Source of the DNA: Prochlorococcus sp. AG-363-C02 | Lineage (GTDB): Bacteria > Cyanobacteriota > Cyanobacteriia > PCC-6307 > Cyanobiaceae | NCBI GenBank assembly: GCA_003278345.1 | Contig: QCFH01000011.1 | Span: 1 to 53,049, forward strand | Direction of reading: 5' to 3' | DNA length: 53,049 nt | Shown: positions 43,111-50,496 of the stretch, in pieces | How the letters are laid out: every line of letters begins with the position of its first letter | How positions within the stretch are numbered: position 1 is the stretch's first letter | The notes under the pieces: generated by a model | Told to the model about the DNA's origin: nothing | Database searches by the model: none | What the model saw: only the letters and a program-made list of their open reading frames with translations | Made by a program: the position numbers and the translations under genes

Positions 43111-44394
43111 TTAATCTTTTGGTATGAGAATTTTAGGCTTTTCAATAGCTATAGCACTTGAAACTGGTGGCAGTCGTAGACTTGTCAGAAATGAGATGAA
43201 TACAAATAAGCTTGAACACCATAAACAAACTTGCATTCCTACAGATGTATCTGACCCAAGCATAAATAGAACTCCAGACAAGAGGGTCCCAATCAGTCTC
43301 CCTGCAGCATTTGCCATGTAATAGAAGCCCACGTTTAGACTTACGTTTTCCTTATCTGTATAAGCAAGAACCATATATGAATGTATAGATGAGTTCATTG
43401 CAAAAATGAATCCAAATGTTATTAATCCAACTGTAATTGCTATTTCTGGATTGCTTTGTCGCCATAGTGCTATAGCTATTAGAGCTGGTATTGCAGTTAA
43501 GACAGCGCTCCAGAATTGAACAGAAGAAACTCCTGGACTAGTTTTATTTCCCCATAAATTTCTTAAAGAGGGTGCAAACGCTTGGATAAAGCCATAACCA
43601 ATAACCCACAATCCTAGGAACGCTCCAATCTCAGAAAAATTCCAATTTAGATACGTTTCAAGAAAAACAGGTAATGCTACGACGAACCATACGTCTCTTG
43701 CCCCAAAGAGAAAAAAACGTGCAAAAGAGAGGACATTGATCCCTTGAGATTTAGAAAATAAGTCTTTAAAGATTGGTTTGCTTTTCATCTTCCCTATATC
43801 TCCAGGTAGAATTAATGTCAATAAAAACGAAATACCTAAACCGATTGCCATAAATTCGACAGCTTGGTTAAAACCAAAACTGGTTAGCAAAAGTCCACCA
43901 AGAAAAAATCCAACTCCTTTGAGTGCATTTTTTGAACCAGTTAAGATAGCAACCCATTTGAATAATTGATTATTCCCACCATCTTCTTCAGAGGAATCTG
44001 GAACGACAGTTTTGATTGCACTTTTGGCACTCATCTTATTGAGATCTTTTGCTATACCACTAATCGCTTGAGCAACCATGACATAAATGACACTCAAAAG
44101 TTTCGACCAACTACTCGAAACTGGTATCAACATCAATAAGGCCACTATTTGTAAAAGAGTCCCGACCCATAGTGTTAGACGTAATCCATATCTTGCTCCA
44201 ATCCATCCACCATAGAGATTAGTGACGATGCCAAAGAACTCGTAAAAAAGGAATAAGAATGCGATTTCTAAGGTTGTATATCCAAGGCTATGAAAGTGAA
44301 AAATCACTAGCATCCTTAGAGCACCATCTGTAAGTGTGAATGCCCAATAGTTGGTCGTTACGATTCCATATTGCTGTAATGACGATAATCTCAT
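43111..44394 (-). CDS. arsJ: ArsJ organoarsenical efflux permease (MFS)
   Basis: A 427-residue protein with about twelve membrane helices. The N-terminal YWAFTLTDGALRMLVIFHFH, FLFLFYEFFGIVTNLYGGWI and GARYGL are the ArsJ signature. ArsJ exports 1-arseno-3-phosphoglycerate, the unstable product that GAPDH makes from arsenate, giving arsenate resistance. It lies 10 bases after the gap gene, the known pairing. Low-phosphate uptake systems bring in arsenate, which explains its presence with pstS. Confidence 0.9.
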   Translation of the reverse strand: MRLSSLQQYGIVTTNYWAFTLTDGALRMLVIFHFHSLGYTTLEIAFLFLFYEFFGIVTNLYGGWIGARYGLRLTLWVGTLLQIVALLMLIPVSSSWSKLLSVIYVMVAQAISGIAKDLNKMSAKSAIKTVVPDSSEEDGGNNQLFKWVAILTGSKNALKGVGFFLGGLLLTSFGFNQAVEFMAIGLGISFLLTLILPGDIGKMKSKPIFKDLFSKSQGINVLSFARFFLFGARDVWFVVALPVFLETYLNWNFSEIGAFLGLWVIGYGFIQAFAPSLRNLWGNKTSPGVSSVQFWSAVLTAIPALIAIALWRQSNPEIAITVGLITFGFIFAMNSSIHSYMVLAYTDKENVSLNVGFYYMANAAGRLIGTLLSGVLFMLGSDTSVGMQVCLWCSSLFVFISFLTSLRLPPVSSAIAIEKPKILIPKD

Positions 44395-44404
44395 GCTTGT
44401 ATTT

Positions 44405-45430
44405 TTATTCTTTTTCTAGCTTTATTACATGTGAAACGAGATCAGCCATTCGACAGCTATACCCCCATTCATTGTCATACCAAATATAGACTTTAAGTTG
44501 AGTTTTATTGATCACCATGGTTGATGGAGCATCAATGATTGAACTCCTCGAATCATTGACATAATCAATTGATACAAGGGGTTTTTCTTCGTAACCGAGT
44601 ATCCCTTTTAACGTTCCTTCTGAAGCTTCTTTGAACACATGATTGACTTCTTCTTGCGTTACCTCTTTCTCTAATTCAAATACAGCATCAGTTAAAGATC
44701 CATTGAGGAGAGGAACTCGAACTGCATGGCCATTTAATTTGCCTTGTAATTCTGGGAAAATCATCCCTATCGCTTTTGCTGAGCCTGTTGTTGTTGGTAT
44801 TAAACTTTGTGATCCACTTCTGGCTCTTCTTAAGTCTGGCTTAAATGAATCAACTATTACCTGTGTATTTGTTAGGTCATGGAGTGTTGTAATGCTTCCA
44901 TGCTTAATACCAAAGGCTCGATTAACGACCTTTACAACTGGAGCTAAACAATTAGTCGTGCAGGATGCAGCTGTTATTAAGTGATGTTTATTTGGTTTAT
45001 ATAAATCGTGGTTAATACCGTAGACGATATTCAGAGCATCCTCTCCCTGGATTTCACCTTTAACAGGACATGCAACGACAACTCTTTTCATCCCTAAAGT
45101 ATCGAAATAAGGATTTAATGTTTGAGGGGTTTTGAATTTTCCTGAGCATTCGAGAATTAGCTCTACCCCAGTCTTATCCCATGGAACTTTTGTGAAATCG
45201 CTTTCTTGAGAAAAAGATATTGAGTGCCCTTCTATAGATAGTTTGTTCTGGTCGGAACTTATTGATTTATCCCATCGGCCGTGAACAGAATCAAACTCAA
45301 GTAAATGTGCAGCTCCGCTTGCATCACCAAATGGGTCATTGATATGCGTAATCTCGATATTTTCTCTATCCCAGAGAGCTCTAAGAACAAGTCGTCCTAT
45401 ACGACCAAACCCATTAATACCAATGCGCAT
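44405..45430 (-). CDS. gap: Glyceraldehyde-3-phosphate dehydrogenase (ArsJ-linked)
   Basis: A 341-residue GAPDH. NAD site [18 protein letters not shown], active site [14 protein letters not shown] with the catalytic Cys, and C-terminal [14 protein letters not shown]. Five codons further upstream also fit the frame (45,445), but MRIGINGFG is the normal start. In the ars context it catalyses arsenolysis of glyceraldehyde-3-phosphate. It shares its promoter region with the divergent arsR, which holds two ArsR-type operators. Confidence 0.93.
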   Translation of the reverse strand: MRIGINGFGRIGRLVLRALWDRENIEITHINDPFGDASGAAHLLEFDSVHGRWDKSISSDQNKLSIEGHSISFSQESDFTKVPWDKTGVELILECSGKFKTPQTLNPYFDTLGMKRVVVACPVKGEIQGEDALNIVYGINHDLYKPNKHHLITAASCTTNCLAPVVKVVNRAFGIKHGSITTLHDLTNTQVIVDSFKPDLRRARSGSQSLIPTTTGSAKAIGMIFPELQGKLNGHAVRVPLLNGSLTDAVFELEKEVTQEEVNHVFKEASEGTLKGILGYEEKPLVSIDYVNDSRSSIIDAPSTMVINKTQLKVYIWYDNEWGYSCRMADLVSHVIKLEKE

Positions 45431-45465
45431 AACACTCCGCATCACAAAACGAATGCATAGTATAC

Positions 45466-45500
45466 ATCAAGAATAGTTGATCTATCAATCTCTGTTGATA
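45466..45500. promoter_or_regulatory. Two tandem ArsR-type operators between gap and arsR
   Basis: ATCAA-GAATAG-TTGAT at 45,466-45,481 and TATCAA-TCTCTG-TTGATA at 45,483-45,500. Both match ATCAA-N6-TTGAT and are spaced 18 bp centre to centre. They lie between divergent gap-arsJ and arsR and should repress both. Confidence 0.85.
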
Positions 45501-45551
45501 GTTATGATAATTCTTGTAAAATTAGAACATTACTCTGGGACTGATTAATTA

Positions 45552-45863
45552 ATGCGTTCAGCTGTCGCCAATGAAAAAGCAATAGATTTACTAAAAGCAT
45601 TAGCAGAACCTATCAGATTGGAAATAATTGAATCCTTGTCCAATGGAGAAAAATGTGTTTGTGACCTTATGCAAGAAACAGATCTAGCGCAATCCAAAAT
45701 TTCCTTTCACCTCAAGGTTCTTAAAGAGGCTGGGGTTATCACAGATAGGCAAAGTGGGCGCTGGGTTTATTACCAACTCGATATAAGAGCATTAAAGTCT
45801 TTGCAGAATTGGATCAAAAAACTAAGGAAAGGGTGCCTGAATGAAGCTTCTTCTTGTGAATAA
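45552..45863 (+). CDS. arsR: ArsR family arsenic-responsive repressor
   Basis: A 103-residue winged-helix protein. KALAEPIRLEIIESLSNGEK leads to the metal-binding CVCDLMQETDLAQSKISFHL (CVC motif in the DNA-binding helix), then VLKEAGVITDRQSGRWVYY. Further Cys lie at the C-terminus (GCLNEASSCE). As(III) binding should release it from DNA. The ATCAA-N6-TTGAT sites in this region are the natural targets. Confidence 0.93.
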   Translation: MRSAVANEKAIDLLKALAEPIRLEIIESLSNGEKCVCDLMQETDLAQSKISFHLKVLKEAGVITDRQSGRWVYYQLDIRALKSLQNWIKKLRKGCLNEASSCE

Positions 45864-46058
45864 ATCAAAAAGCATTCCTTAGAAGCTTCCATCCACACAT
45901 TACAATATCGCCGAGATCCCCTGGCATCACAAGAACCTAACTACTGGCTAATGAAAAGTGAACCTGTAAGCATATAGATGGATTAGAAAGAATACAAGAA
46001 ATCCCTTACGAGTAAAATACTCGCAATCTATTCATGCAAGTTCCCAAGTAAAAAACAA

Positions 46059-46436
46059 ATGAGTGAAGAAATTACAGCGGAGTATGCCAAAAAAGCTCAG
46101 AAAGATGCTGAATGGGCTTACAGCAATGCAATGGAAAAGTTTTACTACTCAATGTTGGAGGTTGTTTTCTTAAGAATCAAAAGTCATCTCAGTCCACAGG
46201 GGTTAAAGAAAGTCATAGAGATGGATGAGAAAAGGAACAACAATGAAAACCTTGGCGTTGAATTTAGCCAGAAAACTTGGGCAATTTTAGCTGAATCTTG
46301 GGCAGGAGCAGAAGGTCTAGCTATGACAAAAATCGCTGATCTGTATGGACTAGAGGTAGCTGATTTAGATATATCTAAAATTGAGAGACTTAATGAAAAA
46401 CCTGACACTCCAAAATGTGAGCCAACTAATAGATAA
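46059..46436 (+). CDS. Hypothetical protein of the element
   Basis: A 125-residue helical protein starting MSEEITAEYAKKAQKDAEWA. Tyr- and Trp-rich helices (EKFYYSMLEVVFLRIKSHLS, KTWAILAESWAGAEGLAMTK) but no catalytic motif or membrane helix. It lies alone between arsR and the integrase gene, converging with the latter. No family recognised. Confidence 0.55.
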   Translation: MSEEITAEYAKKAQKDAEWAYSNAMEKFYYSMLEVVFLRIKSHLSPQGLKKVIEMDEKRNNNENLGVEFSQKTWAILAESWAGAEGLAMTKIADLYGLEVADLDISKIERLNEKPDTPKCEPTNR

Positions 46437-46554
46437 GAGAAGAAAGAATATCCAGACAGTCCTGATTTATAGACTGAAGACTTGAGCTGGATCAGCTAGA
46501 AAGTCATTGGCTGTGCTTTCCATTTATTTAGCCTTCAAGAGTTTCATATCTTAA

Positions 46555-47802
46555 TTATGCCAAAGACCTCTCTCTTGCAGTCTTAAAAGCATTGGTAGTA
46601 GTTGATTCTTTTGAATAAGGATAATTTCTATGGTGCGCTTCTATTGAATGACCCATGCTTAGAGATGCACTGCCAGAATCAATCAATCTGAGATGGCAAC
46701 GAAGCGCATAGTAATGCCTAAATGAATAGCAGGTTATATTTGCTCCTTGAGTCTTCTGCATTAAAGCTTTTAAGTCTTTCCAGCTTTGTCGACGTTTCAA
46801 ATAAGTACCAGCTGCTTCACCATCAACTTTCTCAGGCAGAGGCAGAAGATTTCCTCTAAATCTTTCCAATAGGTTCCATTTGATTTCCTTCCCATCTCGA
46901 TCAATTAACGGTAGAGGCTCAATTCGTCTTGGGGCTGTTGCCCCATTACCAGCCTTTTTTATATAAGTGCAATGCCAATAATGTTCTTTCTCTATTCGAT
47001 CAAATCGAACTTGAATGTAATTAATTTCTATTGGTCTTAGACCTAGCTCTGCCATTAAACAGAAACAGTTAAACCATCTAGTAGCGGCTTCAGCATCAAC
47101 TTTATAAGGACTATCAGTTGGCAGTGTTTCGAGGAAATCGAGTATTTGCTGATCACTTTCAAACGGTTCTGCTTTCTGGCTGACGATGTCTTTTGGCTTT
47201 GCTTTTCCTATATGTTGACTTAAATCTGCTGGGGGAGTCCATATGTCTGAAATACCTACTCTACTTACTGCATGATCTAAAAATTGTTTGATTGCTCTAG
47301 TTCGATGCTTACGAGATACACTTCCAGGTTTCCAATCTTTTACGCATATATCGATTAAGTCTTCCGGGTTGGCAGGCGGATTTTTTTGGCTCATTATTTC
47401 TACAACCATTTCACATGGTGGAAGGTATTGCTTGTTGAAAGTCGCTTCACTAATGGCAGTACCGAAATTAATTTTTTGATCTTTAAAGCTTTTCAGGATT
47501 TTTGACCAATCTTTTGGTTTCTTAGGTGCTTTACAAGCAGCCAGATCAGCTGCAGCTCTCAACGAATGACCTTTTTTGAGATGAACAAAGATATTTCTTA
47601 CTCGTGCATATGCATCCCCCCAGTTTTCTTCAGTCCATTTGAAAGGCAAGATGACAGATTCGGATTTATGACCTTTTCTTCTTCGACGGAGTTCGACCAT
47701 TCCGCGCTTGGATTTATTCGTGGTTAGGCCACTCTCAGGACTTAGATCCTTAATTTGTTTTCTTGCTATAGGTTCCCAGTCGTTATTCAAAAGAGCCAAC
47801 AA
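46555..47802 (-). CDS. Tyrosine recombinase (integrase) of the element
   Basis: A 415-residue protein. The C-terminal catalytic domain has box I ELGLRPIEINYIQ with the first Arg, CYSFRHYYALRCHLR for the HxxR region (Tyr instead of the usual first His), and LSMGHSIEAHHRNYPY with the His and the nucleophilic Tyr. The N-terminal half includes a SAM-like core-binding domain (TRAIKQFLDHAVSR). It is a TTG start at 47,802; the frame stays open upstream. The arm-type repeat overlaps the start. It belongs to the recombinases that integrate tycheposons at tRNA genes. Confidence 0.88.
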   Translation of the reverse strand: MLALLNNDWEPIARKQIKDLSPESGLTTNKSKRGMVELRRRRKGHKSESVILPFKWTEENWGDAYARVRNIFVHLKKGHSLRAAADLAACKAPKKPKDWSKILKSFKDQKINFGTAISEATFNKQYLPPCEMVVEIMSQKNPPANPEDLIDICVKDWKPGSVSRKHRTRAIKQFLDHAVSRVGISDIWTPPADLSQHIGKAKPKDIVSQKAEPFESDQQILDFLETLPTDSPYKVDAEAATRWFNCFCLMAELGLRPIEINYIQVRFDRIEKEHYWHCTYIKKAGNGATAPRRIEPLPLIDRDGKEIKWNLLERFRGNLLPLPEKVDGEAAGTYLKRRQSWKDLKALMQKTQGANITCYSFRHYYALRCHLRLIDSGSASLSMGHSIEAHHRNYPYSKESTTTNAFKTARERSLA

Positions 47803-47815
47803 ATAGCCAACAAAT
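47793..47815 (+). repeat. Candidate arm-type recombinase sites, right end
   Basis: GAGCCAACAAATAGCCAACAAAT, the left-end pair with one base changed and in the same orientation. It overlaps the first codons of the integrase gene, so bound integrase could also repress its own gene. Confidence 0.65.
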
Positions 47816-47903
47816 ACAGCATAATCTGACCAGACAGAAAATGTCAGACCCTGTCATATCAATTGGTATGGCTGCTGACCAAGTGCCTTAAAGGACTAAA
47901 AAA

Positions 47904-47955
47904 GTGCTTTGGGAGCACTAGGTCGCAGGTTCGAATCCTGTCGCCCCGACTAGGA
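47904..47955 (+). repeat. attR: right copy of the 52-bp attachment repeat
   Basis: Identical to 28,988-29,039. It holds only the 3' half of tRNA-Pro and cannot fold into a full tRNA. It defines the right boundary of the element. Confidence 0.95.
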
Positions 47956-47974
47956 TCTCAAGGAATAACAAAAA

Positions 47975-48038
47975 CACTTGTGTGCAAATTGTGTGCAAGT
48001 GCCCCCTGTATTTGCAGGGGTTTTTCTTTTTTGCACAC
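47975..48038. repeat. Second set of tandem short repeats beside attR, around a hairpin
   Basis: GTGTGCAA occurs at 47,981 and 47,991 (10 bp apart) and inverted (TTGCACAC) at 48,031. The layout copies that of the GCCAACAAAT pairs but with another word, as expected for arm sites of a different integrase. Confidence 0.45.
48003..48030 (+). terminator. Hairpin terminator next to attR
   Basis: CCCCTG-TATTTG-CAGGGG, perfect 6-bp stem followed by TTTTTCTTTT. Before integration it would have ended the tRNA-Pro transcript. Confidence 0.75.
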
Positions 48039-48172
48039 GTATTCGGTCACCCTATTTGCTTTTAACAAAAACTTTGTTGCTTCCTAGTTTTCTCTCTTTA
48101 ATATGGGGACATAGCGGACAGCGTTTACTACGCTCAAGCATCAGCTTTCTGGAAGGTAGTTAGCCCCCAGCC

Positions 48173-48409
48173 ATGGGGCGAAGCGTTCATCAAAGGAAGG
48201 TTCATAAAACGGCATTATCCAATGAACCCTCTATGTCAAAAACGAATAACAAATACAAAAATTATCCTCAACGAATGGTTGTCAATGGCCGCCACGTTGA
48301 ACTTGGAAGCGTGGAAGAGATTCTCTGTCATTGCGATTGGTCTTGGCATCGGTATTTAGAGAAACTGGTTAATTTTCCAGAAGCTCCAAATCCTTTCCAG
48401 ACGTTTTGA
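48173..48409 (+). CDS. Hypothetical protein right of attR
   Basis: A 78-residue frame; ATG at 48,233 (MSKTNNKYKNYPQRMVVNGR) may be the true start. RHVELGSVEEILCHCDWSWH has two Cys and several aromatic residues. Its last codons run into the capsid-protein remnant, so the 3' end may have been created by that junction. Function unknown. Confidence 0.4.
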   Translation: MGRSVHQRKVHKTALSNEPSMSKTNNKYKNYPQRMVVNGRHVELGSVEEILCHCDWSWHRYLEKLVNFPEAPNPFQTF

Positions 48410-48647
48410 AGTTACTAACAACATCCCTAGCAACTTAAGCAAAGGATCAGGTTCAAACTTATCTGCAATCCTTTACGGCAACTTCAATGATCTACTCATT
48501 GGAATGTGGGGTGGACTTGAAATTCTTGTCGATCCTTACACCGATTTTGCTAAAGGAACTACAGGAGTTCGTGCACTTCAAACCATTGATATAGCTGTTC
48601 GTCATGCAGAAAGTTTCGCTGCAATGAAAGACGCTATCGCTGCCTAA
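48405..48647 (+). pseudogene. Remnant of an HK97-type major capsid protein (C-terminus)
   Basis: In one frame ending at TAA 48,647 it reads FEVTNNIPSNLSKGSGSNLS, AILYGNFNDLLIGMWGGLEI, LVDPYTDFAKGTTGVRALQT and VRHAESFAAMKDAIAA. This is the P-domain/E-strand C-terminus of HK97-fold capsid proteins (family pattern: GDFSQ..IG.W.G.ei.vdpy....g...r...r.D..v.h..af). There is no start codon or N-terminal part, so about 80 residues of a ~350-residue gene remain. Confidence 0.8.
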
Positions 48648-48864
48648 TTAATAGCGGGTTGGCTCTGGTACTTAGCAGGGGTGCTAGGTGGTCAGCCAGA
48701 TCTAGCCCGTTTCCTTTCACGCTTCGATGGCTGTCATCTCCATTGAGTAAGTCGTGTCTCTGCCGCTTTCAGTCACCGTCCTGATGTAAGTTGCATAGTT
48801 TTTCACTAAATAGACAGCAGCTAATAATTCAACTATGAAGAAAGTAGTTGCTACAAGCAGTATC

Positions 48865-49062
48865 ATGTCAGAAGAAAAAATCAACCAAGAACTATCTGAT
48901 GACGAACTAAAGAATGTAGCTGGAGGCTTTTCGGAATTATCGGATTACACCACAATCGGTGAGCAGTTTAAGGGCAGGAAAAAACAACCAGGGAAAGGTT
49001 CAATTTCGGAAGATAAAAACAATGAACAGAATTATACTGATTCTGGAAGAATTACCTATTAA
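48865..49062 (+). CDS. Double-glycine leader peptide, unit 1
   Basis: A 65-residue precursor from ATG 48,865 (open to 48,835; chosen because two other units start identically). The leader MSEEKINQELSDDELKNV ends AGG, a C39-type double-glycine cleavage site. The core is FSELSDYTTIGEQFKGRKKQ followed by a polar Asn/Ser-rich tail. No Cys, so it is not a lanthipeptide. The core block GEQFKGRKKQ recurs as GEAFKGRKKQ in unit 2 directly downstream. Confidence 0.7.
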   Translation: MSEEKINQELSDDELKNVAGGFSELSDYTTIGEQFKGRKKQPGKGSISEDKNNEQNYTDSGRITY

Positions 49063-49116
49063 TGAGTTCAGATTTGCATTGCTTTCTGCAATCCACTAAC
49101 AATTTGCTATTAAAAA

Positions 49117-49329
49117 ATGTCAGAAGAAAAAATCAACCAAGAACTATCAGATAACGAACTAAAGGATGTAGATGGGGGTCATAACTGGAAAGTACAGGAG
49201 GGGGAGGCTTTTAAGGGCCGTAAGAAACAACTTCAAAAAAACTCAATTAATAAGAAGAAGTTTCAATCTTTAAAAGAAAAAAAAGCACAGATTGGTTCTG
49301 AACACTGGTCAGAACCTGCAGCAGATTAA
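49117..49329 (+). CDS. Double-glycine leader peptide, unit 2
   Basis: A 70-residue precursor with leader MSEEKINQELSDNELKDV then DGG. The core HNWKVQEGEAFKGRKKQLQK is basic and related to unit 1. It lies 54 bases after unit 1; the leader DNA is almost identical in the two, so they arose by duplication. No terminator is obvious downstream. Confidence 0.7.
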   Translation: MSEEKINQELSDNELKDVDGGHNWKVQEGEAFKGRKKQLQKNSINKKKFQSLKEKKAQIGSEHWSEPAAD

Positions 49330-49447
49330 CCAACAGGTTCTTCCAAAGCTTTCCCTGTGGGTCGTCCGAAGGCTCGAAAATCAGCTAGTGACAGCGATCT
49401 CAGCTAGGCACATTTAGGAGCATTTAACAAAGAAGAAGGAGACTTAG

Positions 49448-49807
49448 ATGGAAGCAGTCAACATCACAGAAGCAAGCTCCAGACTTGGGTATAAGAGCCG
49501 TACAGTGCTTAATAGATTTATCTCTAATGGTTGGTTAAATGACTTTTTAGTCGTTAATAAATTAGGAAAAAAGCGTTTAAAGATGGAAGGGTTGAAAGAG
49601 CATGTAGAGAGTCTTATTCAACCAAGATCGACAAGTATTCAGTTCAGGCAAAAACCAAAGATTGATATAGATACTTGGTTAAGGATGGGTGAAGCGGCAA
49701 ATGCTATCTGCCAAGAAATGGGATGGGTCATTAGTAGTCCTAAGACTGCTGCCGAATGGTCATTAATTTATGAAGCTATGGAGAAAGCAAGAGAAGGCAA
49801 TCAGTAA
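49448..49807 (+). CDS. Small HTH protein (excisionase-like)
   Basis: A 119-residue protein preceded by GAAGGAGA, a strong ribosome binding site. ITEASSRLGYKSRTVLNRFI is a MerR/excisionase-type HTH; the C-terminal part (WLRMGEAANAICQEMGWVIS) is a second helical region. A shorter relative lies at 50,497. Such genes accompany integrases in this kind of element, and the remnant of an integrase lies between the two. It may still be functional. Confidence 0.55.
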   Translation: MEAVNITEASSRLGYKSRTVLNRFISNGWLNDFLVVNKLGKKRLKMEGLKEHVESLIQPRSTSIQFRQKPKIDIDTWLRMGEAANAICQEMGWVISSPKTAAEWSLIYEAMEKAREGNQ

Positions 49808-49818
49808 GATACGCCATC

Positions 49819-49843
49819 AAAAAACCCCGCCGAAGCAGGGCTT
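49819..49843 (-). terminator. Terminator of peptide unit 3
   Basis: Leftward: GCCCTGC-TTCG-GCGGGGT then a run of T. UUCG tetraloop. Similar hairpins follow units 7, 8 and 9. Confidence 0.8.
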
Positions 49844-49888
49844 TATTACTAGCTCAAGGCTTGGAAATACTAACCAATAGGTCAAATA

Positions 49889-50119
49889 TCAAAACCGAAC
49901 CGACCCGTCGCCGAATTGGTCCAATATCAAAACCGCGTCGACCCTTCGAGCTACAGGTCCAATATCAAAACCGCGTCTCGAATTGCTAATTGGTCCAACA
50001 TCAAAACCACGTGGTCTGTAATTAGGGTGAATGATTTGTTTAAAACCATCAAGTTTGGCAAAAACACCCCCACCGGAAAATGCAGCTAATTGGTCAAGAG
50101 TGAGTTCAGTGGTGTTCAT
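49889..50119 (-). CDS. Double-glycine leader peptide with tandem RGFD(I/V)GP repeats, unit 3
   Basis: A 76-residue precursor from ATG 50,119. Leader MNTTELTLDQLAAF ends SGGG; core VFAKLDGFKQIIHPNYRPRG then FDVGPISNSRRGFDIGPVAR. The DNA holds four repeats of the word read as CAAAACC on the plus strand at spacings 36, 38 and 38, so only units one and two are in frame and the later two are shifted. The upstream in-frame ATG (50,173) lies in the shared 5' leader and is rejected: in two sister units that stretch is out of frame. Own promoter and terminator. Confidence 0.65.
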   Translation of the reverse strand: MNTTELTLDQLAAFSGGGVFAKLDGFKQIIHPNYRPRGFDVGPISNSRRGFDIGPVARRVDAVLILDQFGDGSVRF

Positions 50120-50230
50120 TTTATTAGAGAGTTGTGAGGGATTAATCCCTTCGATGTATTTACTATCTCTCAAACAAAAGAAAACTATATTGATCTAGTT
50201 CAATGACAACTGTGAGGTTGGTCACAAACG
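50120..50230 (-). promoter_or_regulatory. Shared promoter/5' leader of peptide unit 3 with CRP-type site
   Basis: TGTGA-GGTTGG-TCACA at 50,211-50,226, then 21 bases to a leftward -10-like TATAGT (50,184-50,189). Centre to hexamer is 29 bases, i.e. -41.5 if the hexamer is the -10. The 5' leader holds GAAGGGATT-AATCCCTC, a palindrome, about 30 bases before ATG. Confidence 0.75.
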
Positions 50231-50236
50231 TAAAAA

Positions 50237-50422
50237 AGTGATCAGCAAATCTTAGATTTCCTTGAAACGCTGCCAACCGATGGTTCTTATAAAGTTGATG
50301 CTGAAGCTGCTACTAATTGGTTTAACTGCTTTTGCTTGATGGGCGAGCTAGGTCTACGACCAATTGAAGTGAATCACTTACAGGTTTTATTCGATTCAAT
50401 TAAGAAAGAAGATTATTATATA
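50237..50422 (+). pseudogene. Remnant of a tyrosine recombinase
   Basis: In one frame it reads SDQQILDFLETLPTDGSYKV, DAEAATNWFNCFCLMGELGL, RPIEVNHLQVLFDSIKKEDY, which matches residues ~215-275 of the intact integrase at 46.6-47.8 kb almost residue for residue, but on the opposite strand. A stop lies just upstream and the rest of the gene is missing. It shows a former related element. Confidence 0.92.
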
Positions 50423-50496
50423 AAAAGGCTACTAATAGCGTATGAAAGGATCTCATCCTTATGGGATGAAGGGTTAGTGTTCATTAGTTTGTAGAA

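Noticed and set aside
47904-47976. Second tRNA-Pro
   Set aside because: Only the 3' part from the anticodon stem is present; there is no 5' acceptor strand or D arm. It is the attR copy.
47863-48163. Reading frames of 61-74 codons across attR
   Set aside because: They cross the tRNA-derived repeat and a terminator hairpin; composition is not protein-like.
49880-50014. CRISPR array (repeats about 38 bases apart)
   Set aside because: The repeated words are short and imperfect, only four occur, and they encode a repeated peptide; no cas genes.
50120-50173. N-terminal extension MRDSKYIEGINPSQL of peptide unit 3 (also in unit 7)
   Set aside because: The same DNA before units 4 and 8 is one base out of frame with their ATG, so it is a conserved 5' leader, not coding.
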